DNA of 56,765 bases from SBBG01 sp033717875 (GCA_033717875.1 JADDKJ010000020.1:1-56765); one strand, 5' to 3'; shown: positions 26,316-35,164, counted from the first letter of the stretch. Program-made: numbers and translations. The notes: generated by a model not told the origin, from the sequence alone.

Positions 26316-27854
26316 ATGCAAGTCGGCAGCTATCTGGAACTTTTCACCACCCTGTTCGGGTGGCAGTTTTACGACCGGCTGTGGGACATCCTCACTGGGA
26401 CAGGTCTGGCGTTTCTGCCATTCCTCGGCATCATTCTTAACAACGTTCTGGAAACCCATGTCCGCGGCGCCACCGAAGGCCCGGTGTCATCACTGCGCCG
26501 CATGGATGTCGAGATCGCCGTGGCGCTCACGGTGGTGGTGCTGGCGGGCCAGCCGACGGTGACACTGAGTGCAGCGAGCTTGAGTTATGTAGTCCCAGTA
26601 ACGGTGGCCAATCCGGCGCCCTGCACCGCCACCGTGGCCAGCCCGTGTGGCACCACCTACGGCAGTTCGGGCTTTACCGGCGCACCCGGCACCGCAGGCG
26701 TGCCGATCTGGTGGTATGGCGTGATTGCGGTGAGCAGCGGATTCAATAGCGCAGCCAAAAGCCTCATGCCCTCAGTGGCTGATTTTCGCGGCTTTGAGGC
26801 GATGGCGCGCACCGCCAGCATCAAAAACCCGGTATTACGGCAGGAGACCAACGATTTTTTCACCCAATGCTATATCCCGGCGCAATCAAAGTACCTCGCC
26901 GAAAAACCGGCATCGGCCGCTATTACGACGCTGTTATCTAATTACGGCAATGACGATCCTAAGTGGATGGGATCACAGGTCTATCTCGCTACACCGGGTT
27001 ATTACGATACCCGGGCGGCGCAACAAGTCCAGGGGTTTCCCTATTCGGCGGGGCGGGACACCGAATATGCGACTACGGTACCCCCGCCCACCTGGGGCAA
27101 ACCGACGTGCAGCGAGTGGTGGACGGGCGCGGGATCCAGTACCGGCATAGGGCTAAAACAGAAGCTCCTCGCTGAGGGCGGGCCGCTGGACAGTGTTGCG
27201 GCTTTGTTCACGGGTGGATTCAGTTCAGTCAAACGGCAGGATGCCGTGGTTAAAATGGTGCTCAGCGGCTCGCCGCCGGCGATTTCGGAGAGCGGCTATG
27301 CCACTGCCAACAGTGTTTCGGGCGGCGGCATAATGCGATTAGGTGAAACGCTCTTAAAAGACGTTTTCACCTCCCTTGGGCTCGCCCTGGCGTCCATCGG
27401 ACAAGCCATCATGATGGCCATAGTACTCAAGGGGTTGCCCATGATTCAGGCCGTCATCCTGATGGGTATGTATGCGCTGCTACCACTGATAGTTGTGATC
27501 TCGGGCTACTCTCTGGAAATGATGCTCATCGGTACGATGGCGATCTTTACAGTGAAATTCTGGACCTTTCTGTGGGAGATCGCCCGCTGGGTGGATCAAA
27601 ATATGATCGCCTCGCTCTACCCGGGCGGGCAATCCTTTTTGGGATGGGTGCAAACCAATACCGGCGACTGGGCCATAGATGCCGTTGATAAACGCATGAT
27701 TCTGGATCTGATTACTACGGCGCTTTATTTGGGGCTGCCCGTTTTGTGGACGGCGATGATGGCGTGGGTGGGGTATCGGGTGCTGTCAGGTGCCAGTGAA
27801 CTTATGCAACCTCTGCAGAAAGCGGGGCAGACAAGGGGGCGATGGTCCAGATGA
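26316..27854 (+). CDS. traG: TraG N-terminal-type mating-pair stabilisation protein
   Basis: 512 residues. The N-terminus is the TraG-type pattern (LELFTTLFGWQFYDRLWDIL). A hydrophobic segment follows (about 30-75), then a periplasmic region with scattered cysteines (PCTATVASPC, FTQCYIP, KPTCSEWW), and three to four C-terminal membrane segments from residue ~345 (LGLALASIGQAIMMAIVLKG). In F, TraG acts in pilus assembly and mating-pair stabilisation; only the N-terminal part is present here, as usual in ICEs. The ATG at 26316 begins this motif. Confidence 0.85.
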   Translation: MQVGSYLELFTTLFGWQFYDRLWDILTGTGLAFLPFLGIILNNVLETHVRGATEGPVSSLRRMDVEIAVALTVVVLAGQPTVTLSAASLSYVVPVTVANPAPCTATVASPCGTTYGSSGFTGAPGTAGVPIWWYGVIAVSSGFNSAAKSLMPSVADFRGFEAMARTASIKNPVLRQETNDFFTQCYIPAQSKYLAEKPASAAITTLLSNYGNDDPKWMGSQVYLATPGYYDTRAAQQVQGFPYSAGRDTEYATTVPPPTWGKPTCSEWWTGAGSSTGIGLKQKLLAEGGPLDSVAALFTGGFSSVKRQDAVVKMVLSGSPPAISESGYATANSVSGGGIMRLGETLLKDVFTSLGLALASIGQAIMMAIVLKGLPMIQAVILMGMYALLPLIVVISGYSLEMMLIGTMAIFTVKFWTFLWEIARWVDQNMIASLYPGGQSFLGWVQTNTGDWAIDAVDKRMILDLITTALYLGLPVLWTAMMAWVGYRVLSGASELMQPLQKAGQTRGRWSR

Positions 27855-27864
27855 GCGCCAAATT

Positions 27865-28338
27865 TCAATATGGCTGCTTATCACAGGCAATCAAACTTAT
27901 TTTCCATCCAGCACTTTCCTTGATGAAGGTGAAATCGCATTTTTTGTTACCCAAATGCAGAGCAGCGTGCGCGACTTCATTCTCGATGCTTGTCTTACCA
28001 ATACTGAGTGGGGCTTGATCTTTCAAAAGTTCCCTTGTTTTGAATGACCGAAAAAAATAAAAGACGTTATCCATTGATTGTTGTTGAAAGCCGCTCGCTT
28101 TCAGTTTGTTCAATTTTACATGGCCCGCCTTTGCTGTTTCTATTATTATTTTCTCGTCGGCCTCTGTCAGCACAGCTTCCACGTTCAAAAAACGTGGGTC
28201 TGCGCTGACAATTTCATGAACTATAAACGCAAATTCTTTGGTACTATTTCCAATCTTTTCTTGATCGGATGAACACGCTGCCAAGGTAAGGATCACTGGT
28301 GATATCACCATTAATTGCCATTTTAGCAGCACACCCAT
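27865..28338 (-). CDS. Predicted lipoprotein, unknown function
   Basis: 157 residues with a lipobox (LTLAAC, lipidated Cys about residue 22) after a hydrophobic leader. The mature protein contains EFAFIVHEIVSADPRFLNVE, VKLNKLKASGFQQQS and a C-terminal CDFTFIKESAGWKISLIACD, whose two cysteines may bond. Convergent with traG, 10 bases apart. Lower GC than the transfer genes; likely cargo. Surface or entry exclusion is possible but unsupported. Confidence 0.65.
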   Translation of the reverse strand: MGVLLKWQLMVISPVILTLAACSSDQEKIGNSTKEFAFIVHEIVSADPRFLNVEAVLTEADEKIIIETAKAGHVKLNKLKASGFQQQSMDNVFYFFRSFKTRELLKDQAPLSIGKTSIENEVAHAALHLGNKKCDFTFIKESAGWKISLIACDKQPY

Positions 28339-28349
28339 TTCCTCAATTT

Positions 28350-28895
28350 TTAATAATCATGAAAAAGACCCTTGTCAGGAATTATAGCCGGAGAGTGATT
28401 AGGCATACGACGATTGTCCCAATCGAACTCATCCCATTCCATAGCGGAATCGCCAAACAGTCCATTTTCTTCTTCCCTCTGCCTCTCTTCTTCAGCCGCC
28501 GCTGCTGCCATCTCTCGCGCAGCCCATCCCGCGATCCCCAGCACCGCAGCCCATAAGCCCGACAGAACATACACAATTCCTACCGCCGTCGTCTCGACAC
28601 CTTTCTCAACCGTCCCTGCCGCACCCCGCCGCCGCACCGACCGCACCCCGCCATACACTAGAAGGATCACAGCAAGGGGTACAGCGGCGTACACCGTCAA
28701 GACAATCATGGCCGCCATCGCGTCAACGGGCGTGTAAGGCACGAAGCGCCCGAGGTTGTCGTAGAACATCTCGGGAAAAAAGCGCGCCAGCAGGCGGTTG
28801 AACGGCTCCCACGCCAGCAGCGCCCAAGTGATGACCGGCAGGCCGATCAGGCCAGCGGCGATAAGCATCCGTTTCTTCACCTTCTTCATGTCCAT
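28350..28895 (-). CDS. Uncharacterised membrane protein
   Basis: 181 residues with a very good AAAGGAGG site before ATG 28895. Three to four membrane segments (about 10-28, 55-80, 100-125) and a charged Glu-rich cytoplasmic tail (EEERQREEENGLFGDSAMEW). Ends 12 bases before the lipoprotein start, so these two may form an operon. No family recognised. Confidence 0.65.
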   Translation of the reverse strand: MDMKKVKKRMLIAAGLIGLPVITWALLAWEPFNRLLARFFPEMFYDNLGRFVPYTPVDAMAAMIVLTVYAAVPLAVILLVYGGVRSVRRRGAAGTVEKGVETTAVGIVYVLSGLWAAVLGIAGWAAREMAAAAAEEERQREEENGLFGDSAMEWDEFDWDNRRMPNHSPAIIPDKGLFHDY

Positions 28896-28982
28896 GGCGG
28901 CCTCCTTTGGGGCTTGCCTGCCTCGATGGCTAATCGTGACCACAATGCTAGCCGTTTGTCAAGGAATGCTAACAGAAATGTT

Positions 28983-29285
28983 TTACACGTGGCGCGTGAT
29001 ACTCATGCGCTGGTGCAGGATACGCACAACCTCGGTCGCGTCCCCTCGCGTCCGGTACACGATGACATGGGAACCGACAAAGTAAAGGCGATGTGTGGCG
29101 GGCAGTTCCGCGCTCGGGTGCCCAAGCCCTGGATTGCCGCCAAGGAGCACAAGGGCATCGTGCAGCTTGTCGCGATAGATCAGTAGCTGTTCATGTCCCC
29201 ACTGCTCGCCGGTGTAGCGCAGGATGCTGGTAAAGTCTTTCTGTGCTTCCGGTGAAAGCTTGAGTAGAGCCTTATGGGAGAACAT
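28983..29285 (-). CDS. parE: ParE/RelE-superfamily toxin
   Basis: 100 residues. ParE features are present: LSPEAQKDFTSILRYTGEQW at the N-terminus, LHDALVLLGGNPGLGHPSAE in the middle and the C-terminal beta strands LYFVGSHVIVYRTRGD and VVRILHQRM. ParE toxins poison DNA gyrase; other superfamily members cut mRNA. The ATG at 29285 lies inside the antitoxin gene (overlap 14 bases), the normal coupling for these pairs. Confidence 0.85.
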   Translation of the reverse strand: MFSHKALLKLSPEAQKDFTSILRYTGEQWGHEQLLIYRDKLHDALVLLGGNPGLGHPSAELPATHRLYFVGSHVIVYRTRGDATEVVRILHQRMSITRHV

Positions 29286-29559
29286 CAGGGTCAATCGGCT
29301 GGCCGTTGTGCAGGGCGTTGATGGCCGATTGCGTGATGCTCTCCATCAGTTCCGGCGTGTAGGGAGCACCTTCGTTGCGGTCGAGCTGCGCGTCACCCTT
29401 GGCAATGGCTGCGCGCCAAGCGGTTACGCGACTTTCCTCAGCCTGCATTCGGCGGATGGCATCGCGGATCACTTCCGTGGCGTTGCCGTAGAAACCGCTG
29501 GCTACCTTGCTTTTAATGTAGATCTCCATTTCGGAGGAGAGATTGACGTGCATTGTCAT
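29272..29559 (-). CDS. parD: ParD-family antitoxin
   Basis: 95 residues. N-terminal ribbon-helix-helix (MHVNLSSEMEIYIKSKVASG, then YGNATEVIRDAIRRMQAEE) and a toxin-wrapping tail. It neutralises ParE and normally represses its own operon; the AT-rich 60 bases before the ATG would hold the operator. Likely stabilises the ICE. Confidence 0.88.
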   Translation of the reverse strand: MTMHVNLSSEMEIYIKSKVASGFYGNATEVIRDAIRRMQAEESRVTAWRAAIAKGDAQLDRNEGAPYTPELMESITQSAINALHNGQPIDPDVLP

Positions 29560-29782
29560 GGGAGCACCTCAGGTTTATCGCCTATGAGACATACATTATC
29601 CATACTATGGTCATCTGTCAAGACCTTTGGCGTGTGGCGCCGGTACGCACTTTGGGAAGCATTTCCTTCTGCTTCTCCCCGCGCCTCCAGCAATGGCGCC
29701 ACTACAACTACTGGATGCACTGTGTTTTTCCCAGTATACTTGCTCGCTTTCCTCACCCGCCCAAGGAAGGAGCTTCCACGCC

Positions 29783-30088
29783 ATGAACATGTTAATGTAT
29801 AACGTCTTACTGTTTATCAGGAGCACGGCCTTGGCCGGAAACGAAGCCTTATTAATCAAGATGAATGTTCCCACACAGCTGCGTGAAACTATTCGATACA
29901 TGTCTGACACGGATATCATCACCCTGCTACAAACTCATCCCGACCTGATCACGCTGGAATTTGACGAGGCGCTTACCACGCAGCTCCTGGATATGATAGA
30001 AAAAGGCTCCACTTCTGAAGAGCTCCATACCATGATGAACATCTGGCTCAGAGACCATCTTCCCGGCAACCCTGGTCACACGCATTAA
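29783..30088 (+). CDS. FlhD-like regulator candidate
   Basis: 101 residues from an ATG preceded by AAGGAAGG. The pattern NVLLFIRSTALAGNEALLIK, RETIRYMSDTDIITLLQTHP and DLITLEFDEAL follows FlhD closely (helix with LL/A, MxLGI-like Asn-Val-Pro, then a helix ending in a xFRF-like strand). FlhD partners FlhC to activate transcription, and FlhDC homologues (SetDC) activate transfer genes in SXT-type ICEs. No FlhC-like gene is visible here. The 134-base gap after it contains one perfect DnaA-box sequence (30092-30100) but no other origin features. Confidence 0.5.
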   Translation: MNMLMYNVLLFIRSTALAGNEALLIKMNVPTQLRETIRYMSDTDIITLLQTHPDLITLEFDEALTTQLLDMIEKGSTSEELHTMMNIWLRDHLPGNPGHTH

Positions 30089-30222
30089 AAGTTATCCACA
30101 AAATATGTTAATAACTCTGTGCGCACTCCACAGCAATACTGCAACATATCGGCTTTATTACAGAATGGTTACGGAATAGGCAGGCTACGTCAGGGCGGAT
30201 GGATGATGCAGTGGAACTCCGG

Positions 30223-30461
30223 CTAGCTCTTCTTCCCTGCCAGAAATCCGATGAACCCGCTGACAATTGCAAAGACGACGGATTGCGTCCAGCGCTTTTC
30301 GTCAGCGCTGCGCGTGCCGTCAAAAAACGCCAGGTAGAGGCAAAGGATGAGGACACCAATCACAGCCAGCAGGACGACGCAGAACTGGATCATATCCTTG
30401 CGTCGTCGATGAGCACCATCCTCCTGGGTTTCTTGCGACTTGATCGATACCTCAGCTTGTT
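30223..30461 (-). pseudogene. Membrane protein gene, 3' part, split by the Tn3-family transposon
   Basis: The downstream ~78 codons of a small membrane protein whose first 22 codons lie 12.7 kb away at 43175-43240. Joining the two at the TTGTT duplication restores one frame of about 99 residues (MPLNNPQSPAPASVDLAKLV, then EQAEVSIKSQETQEDGAHRR and two membrane segments, IQFCVVLLAVIGVLILCLYL and VVFAIVSGFIGFLAG). As it stands, reading could start from an ATG inside the transposon end (30486), which would replace the true N-terminus with MVPLLPKPQ. Confidence 0.85.
30457..30461. repeat. Left target-site duplication (TTGTT) of the outer transposon
   Basis: TTGTT abuts the left inverted repeat at 30462; an identical TTGTT follows the right repeat at 43175-43179. 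Five-base duplications are standard for Tn3-family insertion and mark a simple, still-intact insertion. Confidence 0.93.
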
Positions 30462-30500
30462 GGGGTTTGGGGAGCAATGGAACCAAAAACCAACGTAAGC
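30462..30500 (+). repeat. Left terminal inverted repeat (39 bp) of outer transposon
   Basis: Starts GGGG and ends TAAGC, the Tn3-family signature (GGGG outer end; inner GGAACCAAAAACCAACGTAA-like block bound by TnpA). Exact reverse complement of 43136-43174. Confidence 0.95.
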
Positions 30501-30501
30501 C

Positions 30502-31431
30502 CTACCAACGCTTTTCGGTGTCTTCTTCCCAGGCGCCCATCTCGACAAAACAGTTGCGCATGTCGGCCTCCTGGCTGATCTCGGTCAGCAGGTCATGCAC
30601 GCTCTTGTCCAGCTCATCGTCGCTCCGATACGGAATGGTCAACTCATAGTGGCCGGCATCCAGCCGCTTCATGCCATAGGGCTCCAGGCAGTAGCGCTCA
30701 ATGTTCTCCGTGGCCCGCTTCCGGCCGCGCACGAACTTGCTGTTATTCACCACCGCGAGGCGCAGGGTGACGGTGGCCACCCGCTCGGCGGCGGGCGGCT
30801 CTGCCGGCGACGCGGCCGAAGGCTGCTGGTCGCGTGACCTGGCGCTCTTCTGGTACGCGCCGATCTCGACACCACGGTGGCGCAGGTAGCTGTACAGCGT
30901 GCTCTTGGAGATGTGCAGCTTCTCGCCGATCGCGCTGACGCTCAGGCGACCTTCGCGGTAGAGGGTTTCGGCCGCCATGGCGGTGGCCTCAGCCTTGGCT
31001 GGCAGGCCCTTGGGACGGCCACCGATCCGGCCACGCGCCCGTGCGGCCGACAGACCCGCCTGAGTCCGCTCGCGGATCAGCTCGCGCTCGAACTCCGCCA
31101 GCGAGGCGAACAGGTTGAACACCAGGCGGCCTTGGGCGTGGGTGGTGTCGATGGGGTCATTCAGGCTCTGTAAGCCGACCTTGCGCTCTGCCAGCTCGCC
31201 GACCAACTCGACCAGGTGCTTGAGGGAACGCCCAAGGCGATCCAGCTTCCAGATCACCACGGCATCACCCGGCCGCACGTTGGCCAGCAGTTTGTCCAAC
31301 TCCGGCCGGGCGCTTTTCGCGCCGCTGGCGATGTCTTGGTAGATGCGTTCGCACCCGGCCTGTTTCAGGGCATCGACTTGTAGGTCGGCTTTCTGATCCC
31401 GAGTGCTCACTCGCGCATAACCGATCTTCAT
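30502..31431 (-). CDS. tnpR: Serine resolvase TnpR of outer transposon (long C-terminal extension)
   Basis: 309 residues, against ~185 for a minimal resolvase. The catalytic N-terminus is MKIGYARVSTRDQ with nucleophile Ser9; the core motifs VVIWKLDRLGRSLKHL and FASLAEFERELIRERTQAG follow, then a helix-turn-helix (SAIGEKLHISKSTLYSYLRH, ~170-190). After ~residue 195 comes an extra ~115-residue domain (ATVTLRLAVVNNSKFVRGRK, a conserved C-terminal domain of some transposon resolvases). It resolves cointegrates at res. The ATG at 31431 was chosen over a TTG one codon earlier. Confidence 0.92.
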   Translation of the reverse strand: MKIGYARVSTRDQKADLQVDALKQAGCERIYQDIASGAKSARPELDKLLANVRPGDAVVIWKLDRLGRSLKHLVELVGELAERKVGLQSLNDPIDTTHAQGRLVFNLFASLAEFERELIRERTQAGLSAARARGRIGGRPKGLPAKAEATAMAAETLYREGRLSVSAIGEKLHISKSTLYSYLRHRGVEIGAYQKSARSRDQQPSAASPAEPPAAERVATVTLRLAVVNNSKFVRGRKRATENIERYCLEPYGMKRLDAGHYELTIPYRSDDELDKSVHDLLTEISQEADMRNCFVEMGAWEEDTEKRW

Positions 31432-31434
31432 CAA

Positions 31435-31632
31435 AAGTACTGTTTACTCGACTACGTTAGTAATAGTTGAACTTTGATTAAGCGTACCAGTTATTTGAAC
31501 CGTAGCGCGGGGAGCTTAACGAACCGAGCCATTCCTCGATAGAGTTCGGCAAAACCTTCGTTTTGTCGAACCATTGCATCGCCCTTTGTGATTGGCGTAT
31601 AAACACACAAACACCTATTAGCGGAGAACGCT
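31435..31632. promoter_or_regulatory. Probable res site and divergent promoter region of outer transposon
   Basis: 198 bases between divergent tnpR and the RHH antitoxin gene. A 28-base near-palindrome (31544-31571: GTTCGGCAAAAC, CTTC, GTTTTGTCGAAC; one mismatch) has the size of a resolvase subsite, and AT-rich stretches at 31435-31495 may hold further subsites and the tnpR promoter. Location matches the rule that res lies beside tnpR. Subsites I-III were not individually proven. Confidence 0.65.
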
Positions 31633-31872
31633 ATGAATACCATTCGCTGGAATGTCGCCGTCTCGGCCGACACCGACCAGTCGCTTCGGATGTTTCTGGC
31701 CAGCCAGGGCGGCGGCCGTAAGGGCGACCTGTCGCGCTTCATCGAAGAAGCGGTACGGGCACACATCCTGGAGCTGAGCGCTGAGCAGGCCAAGGCCGCT
31801 AACGCCCATCTGAGTGAGGCAGAATTGACCAACGCGGTTGACGAAGCGCTCGACTGGGCACGTAAGCGCTGA
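31633..31872 (+). CDS. RHH antitoxin of the Tn3-associated toxin-antitoxin pair
   Basis: 79 residues with a GGAG site 6 bases before the ATG. A beta strand (TIRWNVAVSADTDQSLRMFL) and two helices (GDLSRFIEEAVRAHILELSA) form a ribbon-helix-helix; the Ala/Glu-rich tail should cover the PIN toxin. Its stop overlaps the toxin start (TGATG). With the nested insertion in the toxin gene, the antitoxin is still intact while the toxin is broken. Confidence 0.85.
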   Translation: MNTIRWNVAVSADTDQSLRMFLASQGGGRKGDLSRFIEEAVRAHILELSAEQAKAANAHLSEAELTNAVDEALDWARKR

Positions 31873-32006
31873 TGCGGGTCGTGTTGGATACCAACATCCT
31901 GTTCAGCGCCCTGATCTCGCCACATGGCGCGCCCGATGCGATCTACCGTGCCTGGCGGGCGGCGCGTTTCGAGGTGGTGACCTCGCGGATGCAACTCGAT
32001 GAAATT
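31872..32006 (+). pseudogene. PIN-domain toxin, 5' part (interrupted by nested transposon)
   Basis: First 45 codons of a PIN toxin: MRVVLDTNILFSALISPHGA contains the first catalytic Asp (Asp6) and the conserved T/S-N. The coding continues after the nested element at 38467: removing 32007-38466 (transposon plus one AAATT copy) restores a continuous frame of 136 residues whose C-terminus has the second acidic cluster (EADDPDDSFLLAMALAGDAD and YLVTGD). PIN toxins are metal-dependent ribonucleases. Confidence 0.92.
32002..32006. repeat. Left target-site duplication (AAATT) of nested transposon
   Basis: AAATT directly precedes the GGGG end at 32007; its twin is at 38462-38466. A 5-base duplication proves a clean insertion of the nested element into the PIN toxin gene. 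Confidence 0.94.
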
Positions 32007-32044
32007 GGGGTCGTCTCAGAAAACGGAAAATAAAGCACGCTAAG
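32007..32044 (+). repeat. Left 38-bp inverted repeat of nested transposon
   Basis: Tn21-type end; exact reverse complement of 38424-38461 and identical except for two bases to the end at 56703-56740. The last five bases of the repeat include the stop codon of tnpA. Confidence 0.95.
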
Positions 32045-35006
32045 CCGGTTGCAGCGGCCGTAGCGGCCTGAACTTGCCCGCGCCGATCTTGGCGCTGCTG
32101 CGCCAGAGGTAATCGCCGGTCAGGTTGATGTGCTCCCAGCCGAGCGGCGACAGGTACTGCAACAGGCCGTCATCGACGGCTTGACCGTGGCCACGCAAGG
32201 CGTTCGCGGCCCGCTCCAGATAGACCGTGTTCCATAGCACGATGGCCGCCGTCACCAGGTTGAGGCCGCTGGCCCGGTAGCGCTGCTGCTCGAAGCTGCG
32301 GTCGCGGATTTCCCCCAGGCGGTTGAAGAACACGGCGCGGGCCAGCGCGTTGCGCGCCTCGCCTTTGTTCAGCCCGGCATGCACGCGGCGGCGCAGCTCG
32401 ACGCTTTGCAGCCAGTCCAGGATGAACAGTGTGCGCTCGATGCGTCCCAGCTCACGCAGGGCGACGGCCAGGCCGTTCTGGCGCGGGTAGCTGCCAAGCT
32501 TCCTGAGCATCAGCGAGGCCGTCGCCGTGCCCTGCTTGATCGAGGTGGCCATCCGCAGGATTTCATCCCAATGGGCGCGGACGTGCTTGATGTTGAGCGT
32601 GCCGCCGATCATCGGTTTCAACGCCTCGTAGGTGGCATCGCCCTTCGGGATGTAGAGCTTGGTGTCGCCCAGGTCACGAATGCGCGGGGCGAAGCGGAAG
32701 CCCAGCAGGTGCATCAACGCGAAGACGTGGTCCGTGAACCCTGCCGTGTCGGTGTAGTGCTCCTCGATCCGCAGGTCGGATTCGTGATACAGCAGGCCGT
32801 CGAGCACGTAGGTCGAGTCGCGCACGCCGACGTTCACGACCTTGGTGTGGAACGGCGCGTACTGGTCGGAGATATGGGTGTAGAACGTCCGCCCTGGGCT
32901 GCTGCCGTATTTCGGATTGATGTGGCCGGTGCTCTCGGCCTTGCTGCCGGTGCGGAAGTTCTGGCCGTCCGACGATGACGTGGTGCCGTCGCCCCAATGC
33001 TCGGCGAAGGGATGTCGGAACTGCGCGTTGACCAGCTCGGCCAGTGCCGCCCCGTAGGTTTCGTCGCGGATGTGCCAGGCTTGCAGCCAGGCCAGCTTGG
33101 CGTAGGTCGTGCCGGGGCACGATTCCGCCATCTTGGTCAGGCCCAGGTTGATCGCGTCGGCGAGGATCGTGGTCAGCAACAGGTTTTTGTCCTTGGCCAG
33201 GTCGCCTGACTTCAGGTGGGCGAAGTGCCGGGTGAAGCCCGTCCATTCGTCTACCTCCAGCAGCAATTCGGTGATCTTGACGTGCGGTAGGATCATCGCC
33301 GTCTGGTCGATCAGGGCCTGTGCGGTATCGGGCACCGCCGCATCGAGCGGCGTGATCTTCAGGCCCGACTCCGTGATGATGGCGTCCGGCAGCTCGTTGG
33401 CCAGCGCCATGCGGTTGACGGTGGCGAGCTGCGTTTCCAGCAGCGTCAGCCGGTCATGCAGGTACTGGTCGCAATCGGTGGCCACGGCCAGCGGCAATTC
33501 GCTGGCCTGCTTGAGGCTGGCGAATTTCGCGGGCGGCACCAGGTAGTCCTCGAAGTCCTTGAACTGGCGCGAGCCTTGCACCCAGATGTCGCCGGAGCGC
33601 AGCGCGTTCTTCAGCTCCGACAGCGCGCACAGTTCGTAGTAGCGCCGGTCGATGCCGGTGTCGGTCATCACCAGCTTCTGCCAGCGCGGCTTGATGAACT
33701 CGGTCGGCGCGTCGGTGGGCACCTTGCGGGCGTTGTCGCTGTTCATGCTGCGCAGCACCTCGATGGCGTCGAGTACGTCCTTGGCGGCGGGCGCGGCCCG
33801 CAACTTGAGCACGTCGAGAAATTCCGGCGCGTAGCGGCGCAGCGTGGCGTAGCTCTCGCCGATGCGGTGCAGGAAATCGAAGTCCTCGGGTTGCGCGAGC
33901 CGCTGCGCTTCGGTGACGCTCTCGGCGAAAGCATCCCAGGACATGACGGCCTCGATGGCGGCGAACGGATCGCGGCCCGCTTGCTTGGCCTCGATCAGCG
34001 CCTGGCCGATGCGCCCGAACAGCCGCACCTTGGCATTGATCGCCTTGCCGGATGCCTGGAACTGCTGCTGATGCTTGTTCTTGGCGGCATTGAACAGCTT
34101 GCCCAGGATGCGGTCATGCAGGTCGATGATTTCGTCGGTGACGGTGGCCATGCCCTCGATGGCGAGCGCCACCAGGGTCGCGTAACGCCGCTGCGGCTCG
34201 AACTTCGCCAGGTCGGCGGGCGTCATCTGGCCGCCCTCGCGGGCGATCTTGAGCAGCCGGTTCTGGTGAACCAGCCGCTCGATGCCGGAGGGCAGGTCGA
34301 GCGCCTGCCACGCCTTGAGGCGTTCGATGTGTTCCAGCATGTGCCGCGAGTTCGGTTTGACCGGGGATTGCCGCAGCCAGGCCAGCCACGTCGTCTTGCC
34401 GTTGTCGCGGCGCTTGAGCAGATCGTCGAGGCGACGGCGATGCACGTCCGTCAGCGGCTCAGCCAAGGCGTCGTAGAGACGCCGGTTGGCGCGGGTAATC
34501 GCTTCGGCGCTCGCCCGCTCGACGGCGTTGAGGGCGGGCACAATGACCGACTGCCGCCGCAGGTGCTCGATCAAGGCTCTGGCCAGCACGATGCCCTTGT
34601 CGGTTTGCATGGCCAGCTCGGTCAGCAACTGGACAGCCTGCCGGTAGTGGCCAATCGTGAACGGCTGGAAGCCGAACACCGTTTGCAGCTCGACCAGGTG
34701 CTCGCGTCGGGTCTGCTCACGCTGCCCGTACTCGTCCCAGCTTTCGATGCCGACCTTGAGCTGGTTGGCGACCAGTCTCAGCAATGGCGGGAACGGTGGC
34801 TCATCAGCGCCAAGGATGACGCCGGGAAAGCGCAGGTAGCAGAGCTGCACCGCGAAGCCCAGCCGATTGGCCGGGCCGCGCCGCTGCCGGATGATGGAGA
34901 GGTCGCTTTCGCTGAACGTGTAGTGACGGATCAACTCATCCTTGGTGTCCGGCAACGCCAGCAGGCTTTCGCGCTCGGCGGCGGAGAGGATCGAACGGCG
35001 GGGCAT
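32040..35006 (-). CDS. tnpA: Tn3-family transposase TnpA (Tn21/Tn501 type) of nested transposon
   Basis: 988 residues, the normal length. The N-terminus (MPRRSILSAAERESLLALPD, ELIRHYTFSESDLSIIRQRR) is the DUF4158 DNA-binding region typical of Tn21-like transposases. The DDE catalytic core shows YTHISDQYAPFHTKV (first Asp), HYTDTAGFTDHVFALMHLLG (second Asp) and the C-terminal GLNLVTAAIVLWNTVYLERA region next to the catalytic Glu. It cuts and joins the 38-bp ends. It appears intact. Confidence 0.95.
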   Translation of the reverse strand: MPRRSILSAAERESLLALPDTKDELIRHYTFSESDLSIIRQRRGPANRLGFAVQLCYLRFPGVILGADEPPFPPLLRLVANQLKVGIESWDEYGQREQTRREHLVELQTVFGFQPFTIGHYRQAVQLLTELAMQTDKGIVLARALIEHLRRQSVIVPALNAVERASAEAITRANRRLYDALAEPLTDVHRRRLDDLLKRRDNGKTTWLAWLRQSPVKPNSRHMLEHIERLKAWQALDLPSGIERLVHQNRLLKIAREGGQMTPADLAKFEPQRRYATLVALAIEGMATVTDEIIDLHDRILGKLFNAAKNKHQQQFQASGKAINAKVRLFGRIGQALIEAKQAGRDPFAAIEAVMSWDAFAESVTEAQRLAQPEDFDFLHRIGESYATLRRYAPEFLDVLKLRAAPAAKDVLDAIEVLRSMNSDNARKVPTDAPTEFIKPRWQKLVMTDTGIDRRYYELCALSELKNALRSGDIWVQGSRQFKDFEDYLVPPAKFASLKQASELPLAVATDCDQYLHDRLTLLETQLATVNRMALANELPDAIITESGLKITPLDAAVPDTAQALIDQTAMILPHVKITELLLEVDEWTGFTRHFAHLKSGDLAKDKNLLLTTILADAINLGLTKMAESCPGTTYAKLAWLQAWHIRDETYGAALAELVNAQFRHPFAEHWGDGTTSSSDGQNFRTGSKAESTGHINPKYGSSPGRTFYTHISDQYAPFHTKVVNVGVRDSTYVLDGLLYHESDLRIEEHYTDTAGFTDHVFALMHLLGFRFAPRIRDLGDTKLYIPKGDATYEALKPMIGGTLNIKHVRAHWDEILRMATSIKQGTATASLMLRKLGSYPRQNGLAVALRELGRIERTLFILDWLQSVELRRRVHAGLNKGEARNALARAVFFNRLGEIRDRSFEQQRYRASGLNLVTAAIVLWNTVYLERAANALRGHGQAVDDGLLQYLSPLGWEHINLTGDYLWRSSAKIGAGKFRPLRPLQPA

Positions 35007-35164
35007 GCGGTTTCCTTCTTCTTGAAAACGTAGGTTTGTGACAAGCCCGCCAAGGCAACCGGCGCGGCACGGGAATCAAGGCATTGCGATTCTCGAAAAT
35101 AGTTCTTGAAATTCTATTCTTGATTGCATATCATCTCAACGAGTTTCGATAAGAAAGGATGCCC
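35007..35164. promoter_or_regulatory. Divergent promoter region between tnpA and the MNT/HEPN genes (possible res)
   Basis: 158 bases that turn from GC-rich to AT-rich. GAAAATAGTTCTTGAAATTC and nearby TTCTATTCTTGATTGCATAT hold short inverted and repeated TTCT/AGAA-type motifs, suitable for the toxin-antitoxin operator or a resolvase site. No res was identified next to tnpR itself, so this is the best candidate location, but it is an inference. Confidence 0.35.

Noticed and set aside
30092..30100. Perfect DnaA-box sequence TTATCCACA
   Set aside because: A single 9-mer in an AT-rich gap with no iterons or replication gene nearby; insufficient for an origin.
30223..30486. Intact 87-residue gene starting MVPLLPKPQQ
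   Set aside because: Its first codons come from the transposon's inverted repeat; the true N-terminus lies at 43240.
33456..35033. 525-codon plus-strand open frame opposite the nested tnpA
   Set aside because: It is the antisense shadow of a high-GC transposase gene; Arg/Leu/Asp/Val-rich, no domain, no ribosome-binding site.
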